This document shows positions 53,508-62,048 of a stretch of 64,000 bases of DNA, piece by piece; within the stretch, counting starts at the first letter, position 1, and every line of letters starts with the position of its first letter. The stretch spans positions 59,805 through 123,804 of the forward strand of contig NZ_SHLX01000027.1 in NCBI RefSeq assembly GCF_004764705.1. The letters run 5' to 3'. Source of the stretch: Paenibacillus cymbidii (GTDB lineage: Bacteria > Bacillota > Bacilli > Paenibacillales > NBRC-103111). Under the pieces are notes generated by a model. The model was not told the DNA's origin and searched no databases. It worked only from the letters and a program-made list of their open reading frames with translations. A program made the translations under genes and the position numbers.

Positions 53508-54095
53508 ATGGAATGGCCGGAACATACGATGTGGGACGCCGTTGTCCGTTGCGACGGCGATTATGACGGGAAGTTTTATTATGCGGTTCGCACGACCGGC
53601 ATTTGCTGCCGCCCTTCCTGCCGGTCGCGCACGCCGGTTCGCGACAATGTTTGCTTCTTCGCGCGGCTGGCGGATGCGCTCGGCGAAGGCTACCGCCCGT
53701 GCAAAAGATGCCGCCCCGACCTGCTCGAACCGCCCGGCGACCGCGACGTCGTCCGCGATGCGCAGGCGGTGATCGCACGGCGCTACACGACCGGGCTGAC
53801 GCTGGACGGGCTGGCGCGCGAGGTTGGCATGAGCCGCTTCCACCTGCAGCGCACGTACAAGCGCGAGGCCGGCGAATCGCCTGCGGCGTCGATCGCCAAG
53901 CTGCGCGTCGCCAACGCGAAGGAACTGCTGCGCGGCACCGCGTTGTCCGTGACGGAAATCGCGCACGAGGTGGGCTTCAAGAGCGCGTCGCATTTTTCCG
54001 TGGCGTTCGGGCGGCAGGTCGGCTGCTCTCCTGTCGCCTACCGGGCGGCACGCCGGAAGGAGGCGGATGACCGTGCGGATTTCACTGCCCGCTGA
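53508..54095 (+). CDS. adaA: Methylphosphotriester-DNA methyltransferase and activator (AdaA)
   Basis: 195 residues. The N-terminal Ada zinc domain has Cys34, Cys38, Cys65 and Cys68 (GICCRPSC, RPCKRC); Cys34 corresponds to the residue that takes methyl from phosphotriesters. The C-terminal AraC-type HTH (LAREVGMSRFHLQRTYKREA, SVTEIAHEVGFKSASHFSVA) turns it into an activator of the adaptive response. GAGGTGAT lies eight bases before the ATG chosen. It overlaps alkA by 29 bp. Confidence 0.94.
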   Translation: MEWPEHTMWDAVVRCDGDYDGKFYYAVRTTGICCRPSCRSRTPVRDNVCFFARLADALGEGYRPCKRCRPDLLEPPGDRDVVRDAQAVIARRYTTGLTLDGLAREVGMSRFHLQRTYKREAGESPAASIAKLRVANAKELLRGTALSVTEIAHEVGFKSASHFSVAFGRQVGCSPVAYRAARRKEADDRADFTAR

Positions 54096-54966
54096 TTTTC
54101 GCTATGACGAGGTATTGTTGTACTTGAACCGCAATGCCCAGGAGCCGCTGCATGCCGTCGACGCGGAGCGGCGGACGGTGACCAAGGCGTTCCGCGGGCA
54201 GCGGGGGCCGTTGTTGGTTCGGATCGCGATGGCCGCGGATGGCGAACTGGACGTTGCCTTTCCGTTGGCGGAGCCGGATGAAACGGAACGCGCTGCCGCG
54301 GCGCATTACATCGCCGAATGGCTGGATTTGGGCCGCGATCTGGCGCCGTTCTACCGGCTGGCGGAGAACGATCCGATCTTGCGCAAGGTGGTGCCGCGAT
54401 ATCGGGGTATGCGAATCGTCGGCGTCGGCGACTTGTTCGAGGCGCTGGCCTGGGCGATCGCCGGCCAGCAGATCAGTTTGCATGTGGCGTACGGGCTGAA
54501 GAAGCGACTTGTGGAAGCATACGGCGATCCCGTTGCGTTCGAGGGCCGGGATTATTGGCTGTTCCCGGAGGCGGCGCGCATCGCCGGATTGGCCGAAGAG
54601 GAGCTGCAGGCGCTTAAATTTACGCGAAGCAAAGCCGCTTACTTGCTCGGCGTGGCGAAGCTGATGGACGCAGGCGAGTTGTCGAAGTCGAGCTTGCTCG
54701 CCGAAGGCGATTTGGCCGCAATGGAGCGGCGGCTGACGGCGATTCGCGGCGTCGGCAAGTGGACGGCGAATTACGCGGTGATGCGCTGCTTGCGGCATCC
54801 GGACGCGTTCCCGCTGGCCGATGTAGGGCTGCACAACGCGCTGAAGCTGGTGCTCGGCCTGGACAGCAAACCAAGCCTGGCGGAAATCGAACGCTGGGCG
54901 GAAAGCTGGGCCGGTTGGCGGGCGTATGCGACATTTTACTTGTGGCGGGCGTTGACGCCCTCATAA
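54067..54966 (+). CDS. alkA: DNA-3-methyladenine glycosylase II
   Basis: 299 residues. An AlkA N-terminal domain is followed by the HhH glycosylase domain: GQQISLHVAYGLKKRLVE, the hairpin LTAIRGVGKWTANYAVMR and the catalytic Asp in FPLADVGLHNALK. It removes alkylated purines. GGAGG is 3 bases before the ATG at 54067 and 9 before an in-frame GTG at 54073, so the latter may be the true start. Second gene of the alkylation-repair operon, 28 bp before adaB. Confidence 0.93.
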   Translation: MTVRISLPADFRYDEVLLYLNRNAQEPLHAVDAERRTVTKAFRGQRGPLLVRIAMAADGELDVAFPLAEPDETERAAAAHYIAEWLDLGRDLAPFYRLAENDPILRKVVPRYRGMRIVGVGDLFEALAWAIAGQQISLHVAYGLKKRLVEAYGDPVAFEGRDYWLFPEAARIAGLAEEELQALKFTRSKAAYLLGVAKLMDAGELSKSSLLAEGDLAAMERRLTAIRGVGKWTANYAVMRCLRHPDAFPLADVGLHNALKLVLGLDSKPSLAEIERWAESWAGWRAYATFYLWRALTPS

Positions 54967-54994
54967 GGCATTATGGGGAAGGGAGTTCTGGACA

Positions 54995-55495
54995 ATGACG
55001 TTGCAAAAAAACTACTACAAGTCACCTATCGGCTGGATCGAGCTTGCGTCGGAGAATGGAGCGCTGACCGCCATTGTACTGACCGAGCTGGCAGACGATT
55101 ATGAGCCGGCGCCGACGGAAACTACGTCGGAGCATCCCGTGCTGGTCGCGGCGGCGCGGCAGTTGGACGAGTACTTCGCCGGCGAGCGGCGAGAGTTCGA
55201 TCTGCCGTTGGCGGAGGCGCGCACCGCGTTCCGGGCCGACGTGCTGCGGCGGGTGCGGCAGGTGCCGTTCGGCGAAACGCGGAGCTATCGCGACATCGCC
55301 GTCGCTTGCGGCAACAGCCACGCCGTGCGCGCCGTCGGAGGGGCCAACGGGAGCAACCGGCTGATGATCGTTGTGCCGTGCCACCGCATCGTCGGCGCGG
55401 ACGGCAGCCTGACCGGCTACGCCGGCGGTTTGTGGCGCAAGGAGTGGCTGCTGCGCCACGAGGCGCAAGTGACGGCGGGCGGGCAGCACGCCTGA
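54995..55495 (+). CDS. adaB: Methylated-DNA-protein cysteine methyltransferase
   Basis: 166 residues. C129 in VVPCHRIVG is the suicidal methyl acceptor that repairs O6-methylguanine. QVPFGETRSYRDIA and GSNRLMIVVPCHR are as in Ogt/AdaB. AAGGGAG precedes the ATG. Third gene of adaA-alkA-adaB, expected to be induced by methylated AdaA as in Bacillus subtilis. Confidence 0.94.
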   Translation: MTLQKNYYKSPIGWIELASENGALTAIVLTELADDYEPAPTETTSEHPVLVAAARQLDEYFAGERREFDLPLAEARTAFRADVLRRVRQVPFGETRSYRDIAVACGNSHAVRAVGGANGSNRLMIVVPCHRIVGADGSLTGYAGGLWRKEWLLRHEAQVTAGGQHA

Positions 55496-55519
55496 GCGCG
55501 GCTCACTGCTTACGCCTGA

Positions 55520-55710
55520 AATAAGCCATGTTTGATTGGCTATTTCGCCAAAAGTAGTCCGCGAATTCAAAATAGCCAGCGAAATCGCTGGCTATTTCTC
55601 ATAAACGGGCCGTTTTGGAGGCTGTTTGCCCACAATAGCCAGTGTTTTCGCTGGCTATTTGCGACGAGCCGCCTCAAAACGGACAAATAGGCCAATTTTC
55701 ATGACCTAGT
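55520..55710. repeat. A-B-B-A four-palindrome element, copy 5
   Basis: Palindromes at 55520-55544 (A), 55571-55596 (B), 55634-55659 (B) and 55686-55710 (A, degenerate). Centres are 51.5, 63 and 51.5 bp apart. It fills the convergent gap between adaB and aguB. The first B has CCAGCGA/TCGCTGG where others have CCAGTGA/TCACTGG, a compensatory change. Confidence 0.9.
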
Positions 55711-55724
55711 TGCTCGCCTCTCTC

Positions 55725-56603
55725 CTACCGCACCCGCGTCGAGCCGTCGTACGTGCCGATGGCGCCGTACAGGTCCGGCCGACGGTCGCGGAAAATGCCC
55801 CACTCGAGCCGCTGCGTCTCGATCAGGTCGAGATCGAATTCGGCCACCAGCACGGCTTCGTCGGTGCGGCCGGCGTCGGCGATTTTGTTGCCGGTCGGGC
55901 CGGCGATAAACGAAGAGCCGTAGAACGTGATCGAGAAGTCCTCGTCTGCTTCGACGCCGATCCGGTTCGAAGCGATGACCGGCATCAGGTTGGCCGCGGC
56001 ATGGCCGAGCATCGTCGTCTGCCAATGGTCCTTCGAATCGATGCTGCCGTCCTGCGGCTCGGAGCCGATCGCCGTCGGATAGAACAGCAGCTCCGCGCCC
56101 ATCAGCGCCATGCAGCGCGCCGCTTCCGGGTACCACTGGTCCCAGCAGACGCCGACGCCGATTTTGGCATAGCGCGTATTCCATACTTTAAACCCCGTAT
56201 CGCCCGGGTTGAAATAAAATTTCTCCTCATACCCCGGTCCGTCCGGGATATGGCTCTTGCGGTACGTGCCGAGCACTTCGCCATCCGCGTCGATAACCGC
56301 CAGCGAGTTGTAGCGCGCGTAATTGCATTTTTCGTAGAAGCTGATCGGCAGCACGACGCGAAGCTCCCTGGCGACGGCGCGGAAATGATTGACCGCCTTG
56401 TTGGCCGCCAGCTCCGTTGCGTAGCGGTAGTAGTCCGACTTCTCCTTCTGGCAGAAGTAAGGCGTCTCGAACAGCTCCTGCAGCAAAATGATTTGCGCGC
56501 CTTCGCCCGCCGCCTTGCGCACGAGCGCCTCCGCCTTGCGAATGTTGTCGTCGATATCCCACGAGCAGCTCATTTGCGTCGCCGCCACTTTGACCGTTCT
56601 CAT
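55725..56603 (-). CDS. aguB: N-carbamoylputrescine amidase
   Basis: 292 residues, nitrilase fold. Catalytic triad E43 (LLQELFETPYF), K116 (YRKSHIPDGPGY) and C153 (GVGVCWDQWYPE). It hydrolyses N-carbamoylputrescine to putrescine. The long open frame upstream to 57014 is spurious; GGGAGG before the ATG at 56603 gives the usual N-terminus MRTVKVAATQMSC. It lies downstream of aguA, 59 bp away, in one operon. Confidence 0.95.
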   Translation of the reverse strand: MRTVKVAATQMSCSWDIDDNIRKAEALVRKAAGEGAQIILLQELFETPYFCQKEKSDYYRYATELAANKAVNHFRAVARELRVVLPISFYEKCNYARYNSLAVIDADGEVLGTYRKSHIPDGPGYEEKFYFNPGDTGFKVWNTRYAKIGVGVCWDQWYPEAARCMALMGAELLFYPTAIGSEPQDGSIDSKDHWQTTMLGHAAANLMPVIASNRIGVEADEDFSITFYGSSFIAGPTGNKIADAGRTDEAVLVAEFDLDLIETQRLEWGIFRDRRPDLYGAIGTYDGSTRVR

Positions 56604-56662
56604 CGTTTGCTTGTCCTCCCGACTCCGTACTTTGCTCCGTACTCTGTGACCTCTCCGCGCTC

Positions 56663-57691
56663 CTACCGCTTCGGCATCTGCTGCGTCGTGCAATGCACAT
56701 TGCCGCCTTCGCCGATGACGGCCATGCCGTCGACCGTGCGGATCGTACGATCCGGGAAACACGCCGCCAGCGCTTCCGCCGCCTGCCGGTCGGTTTCCGC
56801 CGCGTCGCCGCCGAACACGGGCAGAATGATGCCCCCGTTGACGAAGTAAAAGTTCAAATAACTGAGCGTCAATCGTTTGCCTTCCCGTTCGCGCCGCGGC
56901 GGCTGCGGAATGGCTACAATCTCGAACGGACGCCCTTTCGCGTCCGTCGCGCCGCGCAGCGCCTCCAGGCTTTCCTGCGTAATCGCATAATTGTCGTCGG
57001 CAGAGTCGTCGCATACTTGCAGGATGACTTTGCCCGGTGCGGCGAAGCAGGCGATGTTGTCGACGTGCCCGTCCGTTTCGTCGCCGCTCAAGCCCCGTTT
57101 CAGCCAGACGATCTTCTCGACGCGCAAATAGTCGCGCAAATACGCCTCAATCCGCTCCCGGTCGAGGTCCGGGTTGCGGTTCGGGTTGAGCAGGCACTCC
57201 TCGGTCGTCAGCAGCGTGCCTTCCCCGTCCACGTGGATCGAGCCGCCCTCCAGCACGAACGGCGCGTCGAACCGCCGCACCCCGAAGCGGGCCAGAATCG
57301 CCGGGGCCACCGCATCATCGAGGTCCCACGGCGCATATTTGCCGCCCCAGGCGTTGAATTTCCAGTTGATGCCGGCCAACTCGCCGTCATTGCCGACGAC
57401 GAACGTCGGTCCGTTGTCGCGCAGCCAGGCGTCGTTATGCGGCACCGCCAAACAGGAGATCCGTTCGTTGTCCGCGAACCGTTCGCTTACACCGGCCTCG
57501 TCCTCCGGATTCACAATAATCGTCACCGGCTCGAATTCGGCGATCGCCCGGATCGTGCCCTCGTAACCCGCGCATACGGAGTCGTAGTCGTCCGGGTACA
57601 CCATGGAGTCCTGAATCGGCCAGGAAATGAGCGTTCGTTCGTGCTCCGCCCATTCCGGCGGCATCCGGTAAGTCAACAAGTTCGCTTGCAT
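56663..57691 (-). CDS. aguA: Agmatine deiminase
   Basis: 342 residues of the PAD/agmatine deiminase fold. Motifs: WLRDNGPTFVV, GGSIHVDGEGTLL, GDETDGHVDN and the nucleophile C334 in GGNVHCTTQQ. It converts agmatine to N-carbamoylputrescine; with aguB it completes putrescine synthesis from agmatine. AGGAGG five bases before the ATG at 57691 sets the start. Confidence 0.95.
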   Translation of the reverse strand: MQANLLTYRMPPEWAEHERTLISWPIQDSMVYPDDYDSVCAGYEGTIRAIAEFEPVTIIVNPEDEAGVSERFADNERISCLAVPHNDAWLRDNGPTFVVGNDGELAGINWKFNAWGGKYAPWDLDDAVAPAILARFGVRRFDAPFVLEGGSIHVDGEGTLLTTEECLLNPNRNPDLDRERIEAYLRDYLRVEKIVWLKRGLSGDETDGHVDNIACFAAPGKVILQVCDDSADDNYAITQESLEALRGATDAKGRPFEIVAIPQPPRREREGKRLTLSYLNFYFVNGGIILPVFGGDAAETDRQAAEALAACFPDRTIRTVDGMAVIGEGGNVHCTTQQMPKR

Positions 57692-57859
57692 AGCAACCTC
57701 CTGCGTGATTTTGCGATCGATCGTTTGTCGCGCGCGTCGTTCCATCCCTTCATCATATCTTATAACCGCCCGCTCCACAAACGCCCGCACCGTTTGTCCC
57801 GCGTGTCATATAATGGCTGGTGTCGAGAGACGATACCCTCGCAACGGAGCGTGAACGAA

Positions 57860-58648
57860 GTGCCGCTGCCCGCCATTGACGTCATCATCCCCGCGATCGA
57901 AAAAGATCTCGGGACGCTCCCCCACGTCATCGACAGCGTGCGCAGCATGGTGCAGCATCCGATCGACACGATCATGATCGTATCGCCGGATACGCCGAAG
58001 ATGCGCCAGCTGTGCGCGCGCAAGCGATGCGTGTTCGTGAACGAGAACACCGTCCTTCCCATCACCAAGAAGCATATCAACTACCGCTCGGCCAAATGGG
58101 ACCGTTCCGGCTGGATGTACCAGCAGCTGCTGAAACTGAGCGGCGACAAGCTGAGCGATCGCGACTACTACCTGACCATCGACGCCGACACCGTGCTGCT
58201 GCGCCCGCATCGGTTTATGACGGAGGGGGGACGGACGATTTTTTATTATCGGAACTGGAGCCAGCCCGAATACTTCGTCACGTACCGCAAGCTGATGGGA
58301 CGCGCCAAAGCCGCGCCCCGCTCCTTCGTCACGCACTACATGCTGTTCAAACGCTCCCGCGTCGCCAGACTGAAACGGACGATCGAGGACAGGCACCAAA
58401 CGAGCTGGTACAAAGCCATCCTTCGTTCGATCAACCGCAAGAAGCAGTTTGCCTTCTCGGAATTCGAGACGTACGGCAACTACTGCCACAGCTACGATCC
58501 GCACGGCTACCGGTGGAAGCCGGCGCGCAATGTCGCGCTTTCGCTGAAGATGTCGCAATTGACGCCGGAGAAGCGCAGGAAGCTGGCGCTCTCCTACCGC
58601 TCCGTTTCGCTGCACAAGCGCAAGTGGTACACCCGGCAGCACCATTGA
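57860..58648 (+). CDS. DUF6492-like protein, probable glycosyltransferase fold
   Basis: 262 residues. Start VIIPAIEKDLGTL, then YYLTIDADTVLLRPHRFM with a DxD motif in a GT-A-like Rossmann fold, and a basic C-terminal region (SLHKRKWYTRQHH). Proteins of this type are annotated DUF6492 and are near glycan genes in Paenibacillus. Of the possible GTG codons the one at 57860 is best spaced from CGGAG. Single gene with TATAAT upstream. Third glycosyltransferase-like gene of the window. Confidence 0.78.
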   Translation: MPLPAIDVIIPAIEKDLGTLPHVIDSVRSMVQHPIDTIMIVSPDTPKMRQLCARKRCVFVNENTVLPITKKHINYRSAKWDRSGWMYQQLLKLSGDKLSDRDYYLTIDADTVLLRPHRFMTEGGRTIFYYRNWSQPEYFVTYRKLMGRAKAAPRSFVTHYMLFKRSRVARLKRTIEDRHQTSWYKAILRSINRKKQFAFSEFETYGNYCHSYDPHGYRWKPARNVALSLKMSQLTPEKRRKLALSYRSVSLHKRKWYTRQHH

Positions 58649-58787
58649 CCCTGCACCTCTGCAAGCCGCCGCGGCCGATCGCCGGGCGGCTTGTCTTGCT
58701 TCGGCCGCAAGCGGGCGGCGGCAAGCAGAGCGGGGCGTTGTGTGCTATTCTATTGCTAGGTTATGCAACGGCGAACGGAGGAGCAGG

Positions 58788-59273
58788 ATGAATATCGTCG
58801 AATTGGAAGAGCGGCATTTGCCGGACGCGCTGGCGATTTATAATCATTACGTGGCGCATACGACCGTCTCGTTCGATCTGGAGCCGCTTGATCTGGACGA
58901 CATGCGGAGCAAGGCGCTGAGCGGGGACAACCGCTTCCGTTCGTACGCGATAGTCGAAGGAGATTCCCTGATCGGCTACGCGCTGCTTGCACGGCACAAA
59001 GCGAAACCGGCTTACGACGTTACCGCCGAAGTCACGATTTATTTGGCCCCCGCCCATCTCGGCCTTGGGATCGGGCCGGCAGCCGTCGCGCATCTGGAAG
59101 CGATGGCGAAGGAGCTCGGCTTCCACTCGCTTGTAGCGGTTATTTGTACGGAAAACGAACGCAGCGCGCGGCTGTTCGAGCGCCTCGGCTACGAACGGTG
59201 CGCCCTGTTCCGCGAAGTCGGCCGCAAGTTCGACCGCTGGCTCGACGTTGCCAGTTATCAGAAGATCATTTAA
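58788..59273 (+). CDS. GNAT-family N-acetyltransferase
   Basis: 161 residues. The acetyl-CoA site is LAPAHLGLGIGPAAVAHLEA with the following VICTENERSARLFERLGY typical of phosphinothricin/amino-acid N-acetyltransferases (MnaT/Pat type). GGAGGAGCAGG precedes the ATG. Acceptor unknown. It is the only gene between DUF6492 and a repeat region. Confidence 0.9.
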   Translation: MNIVELEERHLPDALAIYNHYVAHTTVSFDLEPLDLDDMRSKALSGDNRFRSYAIVEGDSLIGYALLARHKAKPAYDVTAEVTIYLAPAHLGLGIGPAAVAHLEAMAKELGFHSLVAVICTENERSARLFERLGYERCALFREVGRKFDRWLDVASYQKII

Positions 59274-59357
59274 GCTGCGGAATGGGACGAGCCTTCTCGC
59301 GTCCAGGGCCGACGCGGGGATCCACAATTAATTGACAGCCTCATATCACCGATTCGG

Positions 59358-59456
59358 GTTACGGTGGGTGAAATAAGCCGGATTTTGCTCCGACCCCGGT
59401 TACGGCGGTGATTTAAGCCGGATTTTCCGGCTTATTTGCCCCGATCCGGGTTACGG
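59358..59456. repeat. Short tandem repeats with GGTTACGG
   Basis: GGTTACGG occurs at 59358, 59398 and 59449, with GCCGGATTTT and CCGGCTTATTT between. Related in style to the other intergenic repeats but not the same family. Confidence 0.6.
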
Positions 59457-59514
59457 CGGCGATTGTTACGGGCGGCGATGCAAGTCTATAAAAAAGTCCC
59501 AAGGAGGAGCTCCC

Positions 59515-60261
59515 ATGAAGCAAAACAAATACGACGATCCCGCGTTTTTTGCCGCGTACGGCCAGATGTCCCGCTCCGCGGTCGGGCTAGACGCCGCCGG
59601 CGAATGGCCGGCGCTGCGCGCGCTGTTGCCCGAGCTGCGGGGCAAACGCGTGCTCGACCTCGGCTGCGGCTACGGCTGGCACTGCCGGTACGCGCGCGAG
59701 CAACAAGCCTTGTCCGCGCTGGGAGTGGACATTTCGGAGAGCATGCTCGCGAAAGCCCGAGAGATGACGGACGACCCGGCCATCTCCTATCGCCGGCAAG
59801 CCATCGAAGACATCGAACTGGACGAAGGCGCGTACGACGCGGCGCTCAGTTCGCTGGCCCTCCACTACGTCGAACGGTTCGACGCCGTCTGCCGCCAGGT
59901 GTATCGCGGCCTGGCGCCGGGCGGCAGCTTCGTTCTGTCCGTCGAGCACCCGATCTTCACTTCGCGCGACGAGCAGGATTGGCACTACGGCCCGCAAGGG
60001 GAACGGCTGCATTGGCCCGTCGACGGCTACCAGGACGAAAGCGTGCGGCGCACCCGCTTCCTTGGCCACGAGGTCGTGAAGTACCACCGCACCGCATCGA
60101 CTTACGTCAACACGCTGCTGGACGCCGGCTTCCGCATCGACCGGCTGAGCGAGCCGCAGCCGACGCCGGAGATGCTGGCGTCCGTGCCCGAGATGAAGGA
60201 CGAAACGCGCCGTCCGATCTTCCTGCTGATCGCCGCATCCAAATCTGCTAGTAATCAGTGA
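59515..60261 (+). CDS. SAM-dependent class I methyltransferase
   Basis: 248 residues. Methyltransferase motif I VLDLGCGYGWHCRYA, motif II ALGVDISESML, motif III-like AYDAALSSLALHYVE and LAPGGSFVLSVEHP. It matches the YafE/Tam-type group that methylates small molecules. AAGGAGG precedes the ATG. Substrate unknown; the gene stands alone. Confidence 0.92.
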   Translation: MKQNKYDDPAFFAAYGQMSRSAVGLDAAGEWPALRALLPELRGKRVLDLGCGYGWHCRYAREQQALSALGVDISESMLAKAREMTDDPAISYRRQAIEDIELDEGAYDAALSSLALHYVERFDAVCRQVYRGLAPGGSFVLSVEHPIFTSRDEQDWHYGPQGERLHWPVDGYQDESVRRTRFLGHEVVKYHRTASTYVNTLLDAGFRIDRLSEPQPTPEMLASVPEMKDETRRPIFLLIAASKSASNQ

Positions 60262-60293
60262 TTCGTTGCCTACCCCGCGCTAGTCGCCCCCGA

Positions 60294-60355
60294 TATAATG
60301 GGGGTGAACGGCCGCACAGCGGCCGCATGACGCGCGGACGGCCGCGGCTGTCCGC
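60294..60355 (+). promoter_or_regulatory. Promoter -10 and structured leader of the propeller gene
   Basis: TATAAT at 60294-60299 without a good -35, then two hairpins in the leader: GGCCGC/GCGGCC (60310-60324) and GCGGAC/GTCCGC (60334-60355). The leader to the ATG at 60386 is about 80 bases. Confidence 0.4.
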
Positions 60356-60385
60356 AATACTGTCGGGCGAAAGGTTGACTCACGG

Positions 60386-61948
60386 ATGACACGCACCGGA
60401 AACGCGACTCACCGCATCACTTTGCTGGCCATCGACGATCAATCGCTGCCGTACCGGCGCCAGGCCGGACTCCACCTCGGCAAGCCGGCCGTACGGCCCG
60501 AGCCGGTGCTCGCGGCCAGCCCGTGGGGGAGCGGCGCGCCGGACGATTCGGCAGCCCACTTCTACGGCACCGTGCTGCAGGACGAAGGCAAGTTCCGCAT
60601 GTGGTACTACGCCTGCCACTGGGGCGTCAACCCCGACTGGCCGCCGCACAAGCTGCAGCAGGTCGCCCGCAAGCCTTCCTGGTTCCTTGACGAGGAGATG
60701 CCGCTGATTCAGGGACCGCTTTGCTATGCGGAAAGCGAGGACGGCCTGTCCTGGACCAAACCCGCGCTCGGCCAGGTGCTGTTCAAAGGCAGCCGCGACA
60801 ACAACGCGCTGGAACTGCCCCACACGATCGTCAGCGGTGCGATCGTCATCCGCGACGACGACGATCCCGATCCGACCCGGCGTTACAAAATGACGTATCA
60901 ATTTTTCCCCGACCAGACCGTGCCGCCGATCGACGAGAACGGAACCGTAACGTCAGTGGCGCTGGCGGTTTCGCCGGACGGCATCCGCTGGACGACGACC
61001 GGCATCCCGTTTCGCAACCAGTTCGTCGAGCCCTCCTCCTTCATCAAGCACAATGACCGATACATCATCCATTACCAAACCGGCAAACGCGAATTCGGCG
61101 AAGGCGGCACCGCCTGTGGCCGCAGCGGCCGGGCACGGGCGACGGCGGATTTTGACGCGTGGCCAGATCTGTACGCCGAAACGTTCGCGCTGCCCGAGCC
61201 GGAGGACCGCAGCCTGCGCGGCCTCGGCGGCTCGTACGACCAGGTGCACCTCGGCGTCGGCGCCGCCAGCTTCGGCAATGTGTGCGTCGGCCTGTACGGC
61301 TTGTGGCACAGCGCCGATTTCGGCCCTGGTTTTGGCGACATTTCGTGCGATCTCGGCCTGCTCGTTTCGAACGACGGCATCAAGTTCCGCGAGCCGGTCA
61401 AAGGGCACCGCTTCATCCGCCGCGAGGATTCGCCGCCGACGCCCGTGCCGGGCTACTCGTTCAACACCATTCTGGCGCAGGCCAACGGCATCCTGAATGT
61501 CGGCGACGAAACCCGCATCTACCACGGCCGCTGGCGCAACGTCGGCGGGTTCACGAACAACGACGCGTTCAAGCACTACTACGCCGAAGTCGGCCTTGCC
61601 ACGCTGCCGCGCGACCGCTGGGGCGCGTTTGCCATCGATCCCGACGCCGAAGACGGCGCCGTCGTCTCCGCGCCGATCTTGCTGCCCGCGGACGCCGCAC
61701 GCTTGGCGCTCAATGCAGACGGCGCGGCGGGCATTACCGTCAGCCTGCTCGACGAGCGGCAACGACCGATCGCCGGCTTCGAAGAAGGCCGCGCAGCAGC
61801 AGGCGACGGGCTGGAGTCGCGCATCGTCTGGCCCGGCCGCGAGTTGGCGGAGCTGGCCGGCAGGACGGTCGTCCTGCAAATTGCGATGCGGCGGCGTACG
61901 GACACGGACGCGGGTGAACCGCGCGTTTATGCGTTATATATAGACTGA
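60386..61948 (+). CDS. Glycosidase-like five-bladed propeller protein (GH32/GH43-like)
   Basis: 520 residues. Repeated DxG/blade motifs: GTVLQDEGKFRMWYYA, CYAESEDGLSWTKPALGQV, GAIVIRDDDDPDPTRRYKM, LAVSPDGIRWTT and LLVSNDGIKFREP. The central DDDDPD and Trp-rich segments fit glycoside-hydrolase-like propellers, but no catalytic pair can be assigned with confidence. A beta-sandwich C-terminus (about 420-520) follows. No signal peptide. AAAGG precedes the ATG. A dehydrogenase gene follows in the same direction 100 bp on. Confidence 0.78.
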   Translation: MTRTGNATHRITLLAIDDQSLPYRRQAGLHLGKPAVRPEPVLAASPWGSGAPDDSAAHFYGTVLQDEGKFRMWYYACHWGVNPDWPPHKLQQVARKPSWFLDEEMPLIQGPLCYAESEDGLSWTKPALGQVLFKGSRDNNALELPHTIVSGAIVIRDDDDPDPTRRYKMTYQFFPDQTVPPIDENGTVTSVALAVSPDGIRWTTTGIPFRNQFVEPSSFIKHNDRYIIHYQTGKREFGEGGTACGRSGRARATADFDAWPDLYAETFALPEPEDRSLRGLGGSYDQVHLGVGAASFGNVCVGLYGLWHSADFGPGFGDISCDLGLLVSNDGIKFREPVKGHRFIRREDSPPTPVPGYSFNTILAQANGILNVGDETRIYHGRWRNVGGFTNNDAFKHYYAEVGLATLPRDRWGAFAIDPDAEDGAVVSAPILLPADAARLALNADGAAGITVSLLDERQRPIAGFEEGRAAAGDGLESRIVWPGRELAELAGRTVVLQIAMRRRTDTDAGEPRVYALYID

Positions 61949-62048
61949 GGACGCGTCAGGGAGGAACACGTCGGCGGCATGTCGAACTGAAACCCGAGGA
62001 GCAATCTCGCCATTCCATCGCGCACGCGCGCGGGAAAGAAGGTTCGAT

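Noticed and set aside
54067..54095. Frameshift between adaA and alkA because of their overlap
   Set aside because: Both frames are complete and family-like; a 29-bp (or 23-bp if GTG is used) overlap is normal for coupled genes.
56604..57014. N-terminal extension of aguB into aguA
   Set aside because: Out of frame with aguA, no homology, and a good ribosome site exists at the internal ATG at 56603.
58738..58766. Promoter TTGTGT-17-TTATGC before the GNAT gene
   Set aside because: The -10 matches too poorly to claim.
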